Assembly (NCBI RefSeq): GCF_009905375.1 | Contig: NC_133653.1 | Span: forward strand, 81,852,911 to 81,916,910 | Length of the DNA: 64,000 bases | Origin: Apium graveolens | Taxonomy: Eukaryota; Streptophyta; Magnoliopsida; Apiales; Apiaceae | Direction of reading: 5' to 3' | Shown here: piece after piece, positions 35,614-47,640 of the stretch | Position numbering within the stretch: position 1 is the stretch's first letter | Layout: each line of letters begins with the position of its first letter | Program-made: the position numbers and the translations under genes | The notes under the pieces: model-generated | Told to the model about the DNA's origin: nothing | The model's database searches: none | The model's input: only the letters and a program-made list of their open reading frames with translations

Positions 35614-38600
35614 TTGGATCCCAAAACAGAGTCCAGAAGTGATCCCGGTCCACCTAGGCAGGAAAGGGAGCCTAGGCAAGAGCCAGAGTGGACACAACTA
35701 AACAGGACCCGGGAAGAGATACTGAAGGAGATTAAGGGAAAGCCATTCTACTATCCTCCAAAGCCAATGCAGACTCCCCCAGAGAGCAGACCTTACAACA
35801 GGCAGTGCGACTATCATGAAACCCATGGGCACAAGACTGAAAATTGTCTCTCTTTAAAATACTTTATTGAAGATCAAGTCAAGAAAGGCAACCTGAATCA
35901 ATACATATCAAGGGAGAAAAATCAGAGAGAAGAAAGGCAAATAAAAGGTAAGAATATGGTAAATATGGTCCTGGGAGGCTCACACTCTCCCCCTAGGAGC
36001 CCGGGCTCAGGAGATGAAGTATTCTCAATTCAATCCTACCCGGAGATGATGATCTCATTCAGCAGCAAGGATTATGAAGGGGTCAACCCAAATCACAATG
36101 AAGCCTTGGTGGTAACACTTGATATCTTTGACAACGAAGTGAGAAGGATGCTGATTGATAATGGATCTTCAGTAAACATACTCTTCAAGCATACTGTGGA
36201 CCGGATGAAGCTAGGGAGCGTACGCTCAAATGAATGCCGAGAGGACCCTCTGTATGGGTTCGGGAACAACTTGGTCCCGATCCAAGGAACTTTGTACTTG
36301 CCAGTAATGTTTGGATCGGCCCCAAACCAAGTTACCCATGTGATTAAGTTCTACGTGATCAATACTCCCTCATCTTACAACGGCATAATCGGGCGCTCAG
36401 CCTTGACCAGGATCCAAGCAATCACCTCCATATCACATTTGAAAATCAAGTTCCCAACCCCAACCGGGGTAGGACAAATCAAGGGAGACTATGAGGTAGC
36501 TGAAAGATATTATAGCCAGGCTCTGGTAATGGCTGAGACCCATCAAGACAACAAGAGAAAGGCAGTCGTGCTCCGGAAACAGCAAAGTATTAAGAAACAT
36601 CGCCAACAATCAAGGGATGATGGGAGAAAAGAAGTTCAGGTCATGGAGACCCTCTCAGATCCAAAAGCAACCAAACAAGGCTCAGAAGAGCAAAAAAGCA
36701 ACCAAGTCACAGAAGGGATGGAATTGGGCCTAGGCATTGACCAAACCAACCCTACTGTGCAAGCAACCAACCCAGAAATTACTGAAGAAAGAAACAATAA
36801 AGAGATGACAGCCCAGGCTCAGATTTATATGAAAAAGAACACAGAGGCTCGGATCCAGAAGATGGTATCAGATACGGATCAATCCAAGATAGAGGCCGTT
36901 GTTGAAACAGAAACAATTCTGATCAGTACAAGCGATCCTTCAAAAAAGATAAAGATAGGATCCGGGCTCGAGGCTAATTTCAGAAAAGACTTGGTGTCAC
37001 TACTCCAAGGGTACCCTGATATATTCGCTTGGACCCCGAAAGAATTGCCCGGGTTGGATGAATCCATAGCGATGCATAGTTTGGACGTCAACCCAGAGAG
37101 GAAGCCAGTCAAGCAAAAGAAAAGAAATTTTGCCCCGGAAAGGCAGAAAGCAATCGATGAAGAAATTGAGAAACTACTGAAAGCTGGAATAATATGCGAA
37201 GTCAAATACCCAGAATGGCTGGCAAATGTAGTGATGGTGAAAAAACCAAACGGAAAGTGGAGAATGTGTATCGATTACACAGACTTGAATAGTGCATGCT
37301 CAAAAGACCCCTACCCTTTGCCAAATATTGATCAATTGATCGATGCAACCTCTGGGCATGTGATGCTAAGTTTCATGGACGCCTACTCGGGGTACAACCA
37401 GATCAAGATGAATCCCAGAGACATTCTAAAGACAGCCTTCATCACCCACAGGGCGGTCTATGCTTATGTAATGTTGTCGTTCGGATTGACTAATGCGGGA
37501 ACAACATATCAAAGGGCAATGAATAAAATCTTCAAGGACCAGATTGGAAGGAACCTGGAATCCTATGTGGACGATATGATTGCAAAATCCACAAGCGTCC
37601 CCGGGCACATAGAAGACCTGAGAGAATGCTTCGAAAACTTGAGAAAATACTCACTCAGGCTCAATCCAGAAAAATGCACATTTGGAGTAGGGGAAGGAAA
37701 ATTCCTTCGATTCATGATAAGCAACCGAGGAATTGAAGCCAACCCAGAAAAGATAAAGGCAAATCAAGAGATGAAGGCTCCCAGAACACAAAAAGATGTG
37801 CAGAAGCTAGCAGGATCACTAGCAGCACTCAGAAGATTCATCTCCAAGCTAGCTGAGAGATGCCTACCCTTCTTTGACCTATTAAAAGGAGCAACCAACA
37901 AGAGAGAAGTTAATTGGAGCCCGGAATGCCAAAGCGCATTTGAAGAAATCAAAAGGTACCTTTCTCAACCCCCTGTGTTAACAAAAGCTCAACCCGGGGA
38001 ACCCCTATCCCTTTACCTGTCAGCAGGGGCCCTGGCAGTTGGAGCAGCCTTGATCAGGGAAGATAATGGAAAACAGCAACCAGTTTATTATGTGAGCCAA
38101 GTGCTAAAAGATGCAGAGACCCGGTACCCGAGGCTAGAAAAGTTTGCTTATGCCTTAGTCACAGCATCCAGAAAACTCAGACACTACTTCCAGGGAAGGG
38201 AGATACGAGTTGTAACAAACCAACCATTAAGGAAGATAATACACAAGCCAGATGTCTCAGGGAGGTTGGTAAATTGGTCAGTTGAGCTAAGTCAGTTCAA
38301 TCTAAGTTTCATTCCTAGAACAGCAATCAAAGCCCAGGCTCTAGCTGATTTCATCATAGAATGCAATTTCCCAGAAGAAGAGCCCGTGCCCATGAGCATT
38401 GACCCTGAGAGAAACACAGATCAAGAAACAGAAGCCTGGGCTCTCAAAGTTGATGGTTCTTCAATAAATGAAAGATCGGGAGTCGGGCTCACCCTAAAGA
38501 GCCCAGAAGGGTTCACAATCCAAATAGCAATCTCATTTGCATTCTCAGCAACAAATAACCAGGCAGAGTACGAGGCCTTGATTGCAGGATTGAAGCTAGC

Positions 38601-40137
38601 AAGAATACTCAGGATTCAGAATCTCAAAATCTACAGCGACTCCCAGATCGTCGTAAAGCAAACAAATGACGAGTACATAGCCAAGGATCCAGTTCTAGCC
38701 AAGTACCAGGCTCTGGTCCAAAGCTACCTAGCCTCCATACCAAAAATCCAAGTCATCCAAATCAGCAAAGAGGAGAATTCAGAAGCTGATGCATTGTCTA
38801 AACTTGTTCAAAATTCGTCAGACCTGGATTGCTCCGTCTACTTCGAAGAATTGCAGAAACCAAGCACAGAATCTGAGAAAGTCATGGAGATAGAAAACAG
38901 TCTGAATTGGATGACTCCATTAATCAACTACTTGGAAAAGGGAGAGCTCCCGGAGGATAAAAAGAAGGCTCAAAGGTTAAAAGCAAAAGCTTCAAAATTC
39001 TTCGTGGAAGAGGGAATACTCTATCGCCGGACCTTCTCCTCCCCAACACTCAAGTGCATAGGCCCAGGAGAGGCACAATACTGCCTCATGGAAGTTCACG
39101 AAGGAATCTGCGGGGACCACATGTCCGCAAAAGCACTAGCTCACAAAATCATAAGGCAGGGGTACTACTGGCCTACTATCCACCAGGATTCAATAGACTT
39201 TGTGAAAAAATGCAAGGAATGCCAACTCTTCAGCAATGTCACACGGATGAGCCCAGTCCTACCCTCCTCAGTCTTGTCACCAATCCCATTTGTTGTATGG
39301 GGAATTGATATCATGGGACCCTTTCCCAGAGCCAGAGGAGACCTCAGATACTTACTAGTCTTAATTGACTATATGACAAAATGGGTAGAGGCAAAGGCAA
39401 TGAGAACAATAAACCAACAAGACTACATCAAGTTCATGGACAACATATTGATGAGGTTTGGGATCCCGAGGGTACTGGTCTCAGATAATGGTCCACAGTT
39501 CGTTGGTTCAGAATTCGAATCCTACCTTCAAGAAAGGGGCATCCGGCACAAGAAGTCATCAGTAGCCTACCCTCAAGGAAATGGCCAAGTTGAAGTAACA
39601 AACCGAATACTTCTCAGGGGGATAGAGAAGAGACTAAGGGAAAGCAAAACCAAATGGCCAGAAGAATTGCCTAATGTACTTTGGGCATACAGAACAAGCC
39701 CCAGAACAAGCACAGGAGAAACCCCCTTCAAGCTGGCTTATGGAACTGAAGCCATGCTACCAATTGAAGTAGGATCCCCCTCCCATCGAGCAATCAACTT
39801 TGATGAGATAGCAAATGAGGAGGGGCTCAGAACGAATATTGAGCTAATTGATGAAGTCCGAGACCAGGCAGTGGCAAGAATGGAAAAATATAAGCAGAAA
39901 ATAAGAGAGCACTTCAGCAAGAAGTCCCGGGTCAAAAACTTTCAAGTTAGAGACCTGGTACTTCGAGACACGGAAGCTTCAGACCCCACCAACATTGGAA
40001 AGCTAATGCCAAAGTGGGAAGGCCCATAAAAAGTCAAGGAAGTTCTAAGGCCAGGAACATACAAGCTCATAAACATGGATGAGTCTGAAGTACCGAATAC
40101 ATGGCATGGACTCAGGCTCAGAAAGTTTTACCAGTAG
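35614..40137 (+). pseudogene. Gypsy Pol polyprotein (PR-RT-RH-aRH-IN), near intact
   Basis: An open frame of 1471 codons up to a TAA at 40027, then about 36 more codons to the natural stop at 40135. Domains by residue: knuckle-like CDYHETHGHKTENC about 68; aspartic protease LIDNGSSVNILF about 178; reverse transcriptase about 520-700 with CIDYTDLNSACSKD and the YVDDMIAKS active site; RNase H about 760-900; a second, archaeal-type RNase H about 945-1070 with KVDGSS, NNQAEYEAL and YSDSQIVV; integrase about 1160-1400 with zinc ligands, GIDIMGP, SDNGPQF and GQVEVTNR carrying the D, D and E residues. The TAA falls where the family has Tyr, so one base change ended the frame early. Confidence 0.93.
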
Positions 40138-40139
40138 AA

Positions 40140-41157
40140 AAAGCAACCAAAAGCAACTAGAATTTGTAGCCTATGGCAAGCAACCAATCTATGATCCTAT
40201 ATCTTGTATGAAAAAATTTGCAAATCAATGAAAAGATTTTTCCTTTCCTAGAAAGTTATCACTTTTAAATTACCAGTTATGGAAGCAAAAAACAACCCGG
40301 GCACGTTCTCATACTCGGGTTAGAAGCAAACAACAAAAGCTACCACTATTTGCTTAGAAAAATTCTAAGTAAATGAAGCAATCACCAATCTGGGTTAGAC
40401 ATACCCATATTGAAAGCAAATTTAAAAGCAAAAAATAACCCAGATTAGCATTCAAATCCGGGTCACAAACAACCATTATGTACTTACATTTTCCAAGTAC
40501 ATAAAGCAAAAAAGCAAACGTCAACCCGGGTGGGTCTTATACCCGGATTGAAAACAAATTTAAAAGCAAAAAATAGCCCGGATTAGCATTCAAATCCAGG
40601 TTACAAACAACCATTATGTACTTACATTCCCCAAGTACATAAAGCAAAAAAACAAACATCAACCCGGGTGGGCCTTATACCCGGATTGAAAGCAAATTTA
40701 AAAGCAAAGAACAACCCGGATTAGCATTCAAATCCGGGATGCAAACAAACATTATGTACTTATATTCTCCAAGAAAATAAAGCAAAAAAGCAAACATTAA
40801 TCCGGGTTCAACATACCCGGATTGAAAGCAAAATTAAAACCAAGTACATAAAGTAAAAAAGTAAGAATCAACCCGGACACTGTCCCATACCCGGACCAAA
40901 CCCGATATGAACCCAGTCCGGCTTAGGGGCAATAACAAGGATCCGGATTGCTCAAAAAGGAAAAACAACAGATAAAAGAAAAGCAAACATTTTCTCTGAA
41001 GAAAGAAAATTTCAAAGAAGGAACAAATCTGGATTGACATCAGCCCGGAACAAATCCAAATATTACATATAGTTCAAATCAAAGTACGAAATCAAGAAAT
41101 CCCAGAAATGAAATTACATGGGCTGGGCCCGAGAAGCTTTGCAAAGCTGGTCCGGAT
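40140..41157 (+). repeat. Gypsy 3' region with tandem repeats of about 139 bp
   Basis: Between pol and the antisense gene lies non-coding sequence with about three full copies of a 138-139-bp unit (the motif CATTATGTACTTA at 40473, 40612 and 40750) plus partial copies on both sides. Units contain AACCCGGGT and CCCGGATT motifs and AAAAGCAAA tracts. Confidence 0.8.
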
Positions 41158-43524
41158 CTATAGGAAGCTGGGGCTCGGACCATCGTAGGGTTCCGGTTCA
41201 CCTTGACCCTGCTCAACCGCAGCCTTTGCAGCAAGGAACTCCTGAATAAAGCTCTCCCAGGAAGCAAATGGGTCAGTTTTGATATGGCGCTCGGCAACTA
41301 CCCAGGACCTGCACACCTCGGGAACCCCGGCCTGAGCAACCTCGAAGTCATAGACATCGCTGGCCTTGAACTCAGCAATGATAGCCTCCTTGTTCAAATT
41401 CTCTTTAGCAGCAAGCTCGGCCTTGAGCCTCTCCACTTCCTTGGCAATCCCCTCAGCCTGGGCCTCCGAATTCTTCAGTTTCTCGTTCAACCCGGCCTCC
41501 ACAACCCGGAACCCCTCCCGGGCCTCCTCCAGCTCACCCCTCAGGGAATCAGAAAACATCTTCTCAGCTTTAGTCCGGTTGTTGGCCTCCTTGAGCTCAG
41601 TGAAGGCAACATCAGAGCAGATAGATATCGCACTCCCGAGCTGAGAAACAAAAAAAAAGAACATTATTACAAGCAAAAAGTGGATTGGGGGGCATAATCC
41701 GGAACTATGAGCATAGAAATTCAGAAGTTACCTGCCCCCATTGACCTGTGACCCTCTTCAAGGCAGCAGTCATATTATAACCCTCAACCTCCTCCCAACC
41801 TTCTTCAGAGGGGATACTGGACATGAACCCGGCTAGGTCGATTAGAGTTTTGGTGCCTATCTTCACGGCCTCTCCGTCGGGCCCTCGGCCATCCGAATCA
41901 CATATAACCCGGTTGGAAACCACAGTTTTGCCCCGGGGTGGCTTATTCGGAACAAACTTTCTTTTCTTACTCGGAGGGCCATCACCGCCCGGAATCTCCT
42001 GAACCTCGGGCTTAGACTCATGGCCCGAATCCGGGATGTTCTAAGGGACGGAGGACTCGGCCCCTCCCTCAATATCTGCGGAGCCAGATCCGGGACCAGG
42101 GGCACCCTTGCTTGTCTTAAAGGTCAGCCCGAGAGTGTTGAAAGCAGCAGCATATGGGGAAGAAGACATGATTCTCAGAAAATCCCGGTTGAAATGAGGA
42201 AGACCTGTTGGAACAAAAGAAATAACCCAAGGTTAAATTCCGGATCAGGGGCAACAAATTTAGCCAAACATGTTAAAAGCAAACTGAAGCATGATCCGGA
42301 TCATCAAGACGGGTGAGAGAGATCCGGATCAGAGACAACAAACTATATTCTACAAGCAAACTATACGTTGATCCGGATCATCAAGATGGAAGAAAGAGAT
42401 CCGGATCAAAGTTAAAAAAAAAAAGAACATATAAAAACAGGTTAGACGCAAACTGGACCTTGATCCGGATTATCAAGTTAAGTGAAAGAGATCCGGATCA
42501 AGGGCAAGCATCTTATTCGCAATTAAAGGAAAACTTACAGCCAAGATTGAAAAGAAGCTTATGGTTCATGAATGTGTCCCGAGTCGGCTGAAACTCGAGA
42601 GAATCACAGAAACATCTAATCTGGGTGATAGCCCGGCCTTCAAGCACAGCCGGGTTAAACTTGGTTTGAACCCCTTCAGTAGTAAAGTAAGGGAGATAGG
42701 CCAAGTCATATCCCTTCAGAAGGATTATCTCACCATTGCAATACTTCAAAGAAGACTGGTGCATTATTGGCTTGGCTCTACCCGGGCCGTAACCACACTC
42801 CGAGGCCCGGAACCTGATCTCATAAAAAGGTTTCTGACTCGATTTGGAGAGAAAAAATCTGATGAAAAAGCTTCAAGGTGGGCAAGAATCCGGATTTGTT
42901 ACAGCAAGCGATGAACCATGTCATCGACTTTATCCCATTCGGGGTGATTTGCATCGGGGAAATCCTGTACACGTGCTTACAGAGATGCTTGATAAACATC
43001 CAAACCGGGACAAAACCATCTTCTGGCCGATGATAGATCCTCTCATTGGGTTCTGGCCATCTCCACTCAATATCCGGAGTCAACTGGAAAGCAGCCCGGA
43101 CCGCCTCATTCATCTCACCCGGATCAGCCTCAGAAAACGAGTCCTTCAACTGGTAGTGATCCCGGCTTATAGGGAAAGCAGAGAACATCCTCTCAAGAGC
43201 TTCCTGGTTATATACCCCGGGGTGACCGTCGGGCTGTCTATCATATCTAACCCGGCTATAATAGACCTCGTTTTCGATTTCGGTCGGCTTTTCAACAAAG
43301 TGATACTTAACATCTATCCAATACCCCTCGGGCGTGAAGGGAACTGAGCCCCCAGGCATTCTCTTATACCTGAACTTTGAGATTATCTCGGCGGAAGCAG
43401 GAACTTTCTTAACCATCTCTACCCGGATCTATTCTATACCAGATGAATCCGGGTCACTCTCCTCTCCAGAAAAGTTTGGGTAGCAGTTATAGACTTTCCT
43501 AGCCCGCTCCTTGATCCGGACCAT
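41158..43524 (-). pseudogene. Antisense gene of the gypsy element (gypsy-type transposon domain)
   Basis: Three exons on the strand opposite to pol: 43524-42539, 42204-41732 and 41640-41158, with GTAAG/GTAAC donors and CAG acceptors that keep the frame. Exon 1 encodes a globular domain resembling the plant 'putative gypsy type transposon' family (PVWMFIKHLCKHVY, MQITPNGI, CNKSGFLPTL). Exon 2 begins MSSSPYAAAF after a short bridge and carries a basic stretch (PPSKKRKF). Exon 3 is a coiled coil rich in Glu, Lys and Ala ending GPSPSFL. It is broken by stops near 43430 and 42044 and by a frameshift near 42822 at a T-run. Such extra antisense frames are known in Tat elements; their role is unknown. 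Confidence 0.75.
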
Positions 43525-44289
43525 ATACCTATTATATACCTATTAAAATGAAGGTCAGTTAGTCTGGGCCCTACAGATTTTATTTGTCTTGCTAAGTGGT
43601 CCGGATCAGGTACGTTATGTTAATTTTATCATAACTTAATGATCCGGACCACCAATGCAAGTCCAACCCGGAAAAACATCAACGATCCGGATCATGTTAA
43701 CTACAATCCACAAAAGCAAACCACCGTGGACCCGGATCTTGATGGCAAATACCCAGATCCGGATCCATAACAACAAAAAACTTAAAACAAAGCCCGTATA
43801 CCCGGATCCCAACGACAAACACCCATGCCCGGGTCAAACACGGCCAAAAACAGCTTAAAAAACCCAAGTCATACAATTCTACCCAAAAAACACCCCCCCC
43901 CCCGATCCGGATCCTATACACTAGACCCGAAACCAGAGAAAAACCCTAACCCACAAACAGTTATTTCGAGAATCAAAAGGCAAAACATGCCACTTTTCAC
44001 ATATACATGTATATATTTCCATCAAGAACACGAAGAACACAATCAAAAACCCCAGAAAACACGAACACAAAACCCAATTTCCGTGCAAAAAACATAGCAA
44101 AGAAACCAAAAACTACAGATCCAAACAAATAAAACCACAAAACAACAACACCAACCATAAATATAACCACATAGGCCGATTTATACTCCCAAATCGCGAA
44201 CGGAATATAAAACTCGAGCATGCATCAATTTCAAGAAAAAAGAAAAGGAATCAAAAAAGGAGACTAAAAAGGGGAGAGAAGAACTTACA
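43525..44289 (-). other. Leader intron region of the antisense gene
   Basis: Between the likely donor GTAAGTTC at 44288-44281 (minus strand) and the coding exon starting before 43524 lies a stretch full of CCGGATC motifs and A-runs. It has no coding content I can support. An acceptor candidate is the TTTTAATAG just upstream of the first ATG. Confidence 0.5.
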
Positions 44290-44433
44290 AATCACGACCA
44301 AAACAAAAGGAACAGCGGCACGGCGACGGAAATCTCCAGCAAGAAACGTAAGACTTCGAAAGAAAAGGGAGATTGTTGGGCTTCGTTTATATCTTGTTTG
44401 TGAGATAAAAGAAAAATTGAAAGAAGAAGCAGG

Positions 44434-44442
44434 CTTTTTATA
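44434..44442 (-). promoter_or_regulatory. TATA box of the antisense gene
   Basis: TATAAAAAG on the minus strand, followed by a pyrimidine-rich CTTCTTCTTTC leader and, about 145 bases on, a consensus splice donor. This spacing suits a plant promoter with an untranslated first exon ending at 44289. Confidence 0.6.
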
Positions 44443-44770
44443 GGCCCTGAAGAATAAACATCCCCTGCCACGTGGCAGGGTACGGTTGGCTGACAGATCA
44501 GTTACAAAACCAAAAAGCAAAAAACCCCTTGGTTTGCCAATGAATTTATATTTGATATATATGAATATTAAAGCACATTTAAACCCCTCAATGATCGTGG
44601 GGCGGGATTATAGGGAGTAACTGCCCAAAATTCAAATTCGAAAGGGGGAAAATGAGCAAAGCCGTTTCAAAATCCCAAACTTTTCAAATTCCACAGCCCA
44701 GGACCCGGATCAATAGCAATAATCCGGATCATTGTCAACCAGATTCATTTTTAAAGCAACCATTCTACTT

Positions 44771-45187
44771 AATCCGGATTGGTATCCATTATACCAGATC
44801 CGGTTTGGGGGGCAACCAGGGGCAGAAATTTTTCTGACAACCATCTTACCTTAATCCGGATTGGCATCCATCACACCAGACCGGTTTGGGGGGCAACCAG
44901 GCGCACAAATTTTCCTGAAGCAACTTTTCTACCTAAATCCGGATTGGCATCCATCACACCAGATCCGGATTGGGGGGCAACCAGGGGCAGAAATTTTTCT
45001 GAATCAACTTTTCTACCTAAATCCGAATTGGCATCCATCACACCAGATCCGGATTGGGGGGCAACCAGGATCACAAATTTTTCTGAAGCAACTTTTCTAC
45101 CTAAATCCGGATTGGTATCCATTACACCAGATCCGGAGTGGGTGGCAACCAGGATCACAAATTTTTCTTTACTAAGCCAAATATGCA
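44771..45187 (+). repeat. Five tandem repeats of 82-84 bp before the 3' LTR
   Basis: Units start AATCCGGATTGG at 44771, 44853, 44936, 45020 (AATCCGAATTGG) and 45104. Each contains CATCCATCACACCAGATCCG-like sequence, GGGGGGCAACCAGG and AAATTTTTCTGA. They sit upstream of the antisense TATA box on its strand, so they could act as repeated promoter elements. Confidence 0.88.
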
Positions 45188-45221
45188 ACCCTACTCTACT
45201 CCCTCATCCAGAAATTCTGCA

Positions 45222-45240
45222 TAAGGGAGTGGGGGGCAAA
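45222..45240 (+). other. Polypurine tract of the gypsy element
   Basis: AAGGGAGTGGGGGGCAAA directly precedes the 3' LTR and is the expected plus-strand primer. Confidence 0.85.
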
Positions 45241-46006
45241 TGATAGGGTACAAGAGACCCGGATAGGCGTCAACCTGGACTAAGGGGAGGCATGCTCAAC
45301 CGACCTGCTAAGACCCCCCTCTCCCAGGCCAATCAAGCATAGGAGCGCAGGCCCGGGTCTATCCTACCCCCCGGATCCGGATCCGCCTGCATACCCGGAC
45401 CCGGATCGGGGCCGAAACCACAGTTAGGGAGGTCTCAGCAGACACATCACATCCCACAACCCGCCAAGGAGGGGTACGTGGGCACGTGACTATGACAGCT
45501 ATCAACAACCAACACCCCAGACAAGCACGACGCGTTTCAGAGGCCGTTAGGACACTCTGGAGGTGGTCCTCCCCTAGACACGTGTAAGCAATCTGCCCAA
45601 GCCAGGCGTCCTCCGCTCCCAAGATCCAACAGCCCAGATTTAGAGGTAACTACCCCTAAACCCTACCTTGGGGCTATATATACCCCCAAGACTGAAGGGT
45701 TTAGGGATTGGAAAATAATTTCTCTTGCACTCACACACTCTCATACACTCAAAACACACAGCAGAAATCACATATACACATCCACACACAAACACACAGC
45801 AGCCAGCAGCCTCTAAATGATATAAATATATATATAACTTCATCTTCTCCAAAGCCCGTTCTTATTCTTACACCGGAGGCGCCGTGGGAGCAAAACCCCC
45901 CTTCCGGTGTTGTTTTGCAGGCGCCCAACCTGCAGCTACACCTCTCCCACGCACAGAAGGTTCAGGAACGCCGTCGGACGGAGCCGCCCGCTCACCAGAG
46001 TTATCA
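45241..46006 (+). repeat. 3' LTR of the Tat-like gypsy element
   Basis: 766 bp, matching 33030-33794 with roughly a dozen substitutions and one inserted base, followed by the CTTTG target duplication. Confidence 0.95.
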
Positions 46007-46070
46007 CTTTGAATATGGGCAGTGAATCAAGTCTTCAACATAACTTTTAGCATAGATCGGCTCAATACTT

Positions 46071-46589
46071 AATAAAATTGGTTTATTAAAACATCACACA
46101 AATATCATATTTAAGCCGAGTTATATAAAATAATATTTTGATCATTATAATAGGTCTAAGCGTGTTAAAATAAAATGTATTATATAATTTCCAAGTAAGT
46201 TATAAATAAATTATACCTAAAACACGTTTAACTATTTAATATAAACACATGCCTGGGACCAACTTATTCAAAAAACATTATTTTATATGAGCTAGTAGTT
46301 TTAAGAAATATATAAAATAAATATATATTAGAAGTAACTAAATAATATTCATTGATATCATCCATTTCGTGGATTAAAATAAAACTGATGTATACTAAAT
46401 CTGAGCTAAATAAAATTAACTATATGCACCACTTTCTTACATCAAACCTAATATAATCTAGAAATTAAATTAAAAGATAATGGGTCGGTGACACGGGTTA
46501 TGAGTTTGGCACATATTCGATGCCAAAATTAGCAACTTCACCTGCATCTTTTATGCATAAAATGCTATGCTAGACAACCTTTCTAGAAT
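46071..46589. other. AT-rich intergenic, no gene seen
   Basis: No coding or repeat feature seen between the LINE-like unit and the hAT-like element. Confidence 0.5.
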
Positions 46590-46597
46590 GCTCTAAC

Positions 46598-47632
46598 TAG
46601 AGGTGGCCAATCGTGCGGGTTCGAACCGCACATTCGGGACCGGCTCGTACGGAAACCGTAAAATATTCGGCCCGATTCGGGCCGGTTCAAACCCGCACAA
46701 CCCGCCGAAATAAGCGAACCGAATACGAATTTAATTTTAAAAAACCGGAACCGGCACTAACCCGCACGACCCGCACAGGCGAAGCCCGCGTGAGCCGCAC
46801 GAACTGTGCAACCCGCACAGCCCGCACAGCCCGCACGGCTGTAGCCTGTAGCCTGTAGCCTGTAGTCTGTAGATGACTAAATGGAATCATGTCTTCCATG
46901 TGGATTATTTCAAAAGTAAAAGATAACCATGGAAGAAAAGAGGGACAAAGTTGTAATTTCACGTAGAGAGACTTTGCACACATTGAAATACAGCAGTGGG
47001 AAATGAAAAAGAAAGAAAGAAAAGGACATGAAAATCACAGTCAAAAACAGAAAGAGGGGTAGAAGAAGAAACAAACCATATAAAACCTCATCATCATCCA
47101 AAAAAACAAACAACACTCCATACCATTCTCAACTATAATATCCTATCTATTCTTAATGGCACAGCTGGAGAAGAAAAACAAAATATCAGAAAAAGCAATA
47201 AAACAACAACACCAACAAAAGAAAAGACCATGTCTTGAATTTTGTCATCATGTTTCCACTTTTACCCTTCTGCAACCCCCCAAAATATTCCCACCTTGAT
47301 CAATTTCTTGTTCCCTAAACATACAATGTATTTGAAGTCTTTGTGGGCTTTTTGGGCTTTTGTTTTTTCCACATCAAAGCTAATTACAAGAACCTTCTAA
47401 CAACCCGCACAACCCGCCTGTTCAACCCGCCAGCGAACCGCCCGCGAACCACCCGCGAACCGCCCGCGAACCGCCCGCGAACCGAGCCGAATACGGGTTA
47501 CCGTATGTCAGCTCAACCCAGCCCGACCCGATTCGCTCGCCTCCCAGTGCCGGTTAAGTGTTCAATTTTTCCGGTTCCAACCCGCTTCCAACCCGGCCCG
47601 GACCGCCCGACCCGCACGGTTGGCCACCTCTA
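46598..47632 (+). mobile_element. hAT-like non-autonomous element with captured gene piece
   Basis: A 1035-bp insertion flanked by a perfect 8-bp duplication GCTCTAAC (46590-46597, 47633-47640). Ends are TAGAGGTGGCCAATCGTGCG and, inverted, TAGAGGTGGCCAACCGTGCG, typical for hAT. Both subterminal regions (46620-46850, 47400-47620) are packed with CCCGCAC/GCGAACC repeats in inverse orientation, a normal pattern of transposase-binding sites. There is no transposase. The middle (about 46870-47395) is not repeat-like and resembles a plant promoter and first exon. Confidence 0.9.
46900..47395 (+). pseudogene. Possible captured host promoter and 5' gene fragment
   Basis: Within the hAT-like element, a TATA-like box (CCATATAAAACC, near 47076) is followed by an AC-rich leader and an ATG at 47155 opening a short frame of about 47 codons: basic and Gln-rich at first, then CLEFCHHVSTFTLL and a stop near 47298. 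The AC-rich leader and unique sequence look like a host gene 5' region. I do not recognise the protein. If real, this is a Pack-type gene capture. Confidence 0.45.
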
Positions 47633-47640
47633 GCTCTAAC

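Larger units (their letters stand above)
33030..46006 (+). mobile_element. Full-length Ty3/gypsy retrotransposon, Tat-like lineage
   Basis: LTRs of about 765 bp (33030-33794 and 45241-46006) start TGATA and end TATCA. The flanking CTTTG duplication is perfect (33025-33029 and 46007-46011). Primer site, gag, pol in the order protease-RT-RNase H-integrase, an extra RNase H domain before integrase, a 5-kb tail with an antisense gene, tandem repeats and a polypurine tract are all present. The second RNase H and the long 3' region with an additional antisense frame are marks of the Tat branch. The LTRs differ at roughly a dozen sites, under 2 percent by eye. Gag and pol have a few stops and frameshifts, so this copy is probably defective. 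Confidence 0.95.
28705..46070 (-). mobile_element. LINE-like retrotransposed copy, interrupted by two LTR elements
   Basis: The 13-mer CGACTCAATACTT at 28705-28717 and CGGCTCAATACTT at 46058-46070 flank a unit whose left edge is a T-run (a poly(A) tail on the minus strand, 28716-28722). This is the hallmark of target-primed reverse transcription. Removing the LTR elements at 29170-32815 and 33030-46006 and their target duplications leaves only about 0.7 kb: 46057-46007, 33029-32816 and 29169-28716 in minus-strand order. Across the first junction the minus-strand open frame reads through without a break. No endonuclease or reverse transcriptase is present, so the copy is truncated or is a processed transcript of an unknown gene. 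Confidence 0.75.

Noticed and set aside
44779..45243. Repetitive frame with repeated SITPDP and WGATR motifs
   Set aside because: It is a translation of the 83-bp tandem repeats; a multiple of three is not kept in all units and there is no start context.
46613..46858. 81-codon Arg/Thr-rich frame, and the similar frame at 47343-47633
   Set aside because: Both are translations of the CCCGCAC subterminal repeats of the hAT-like element.
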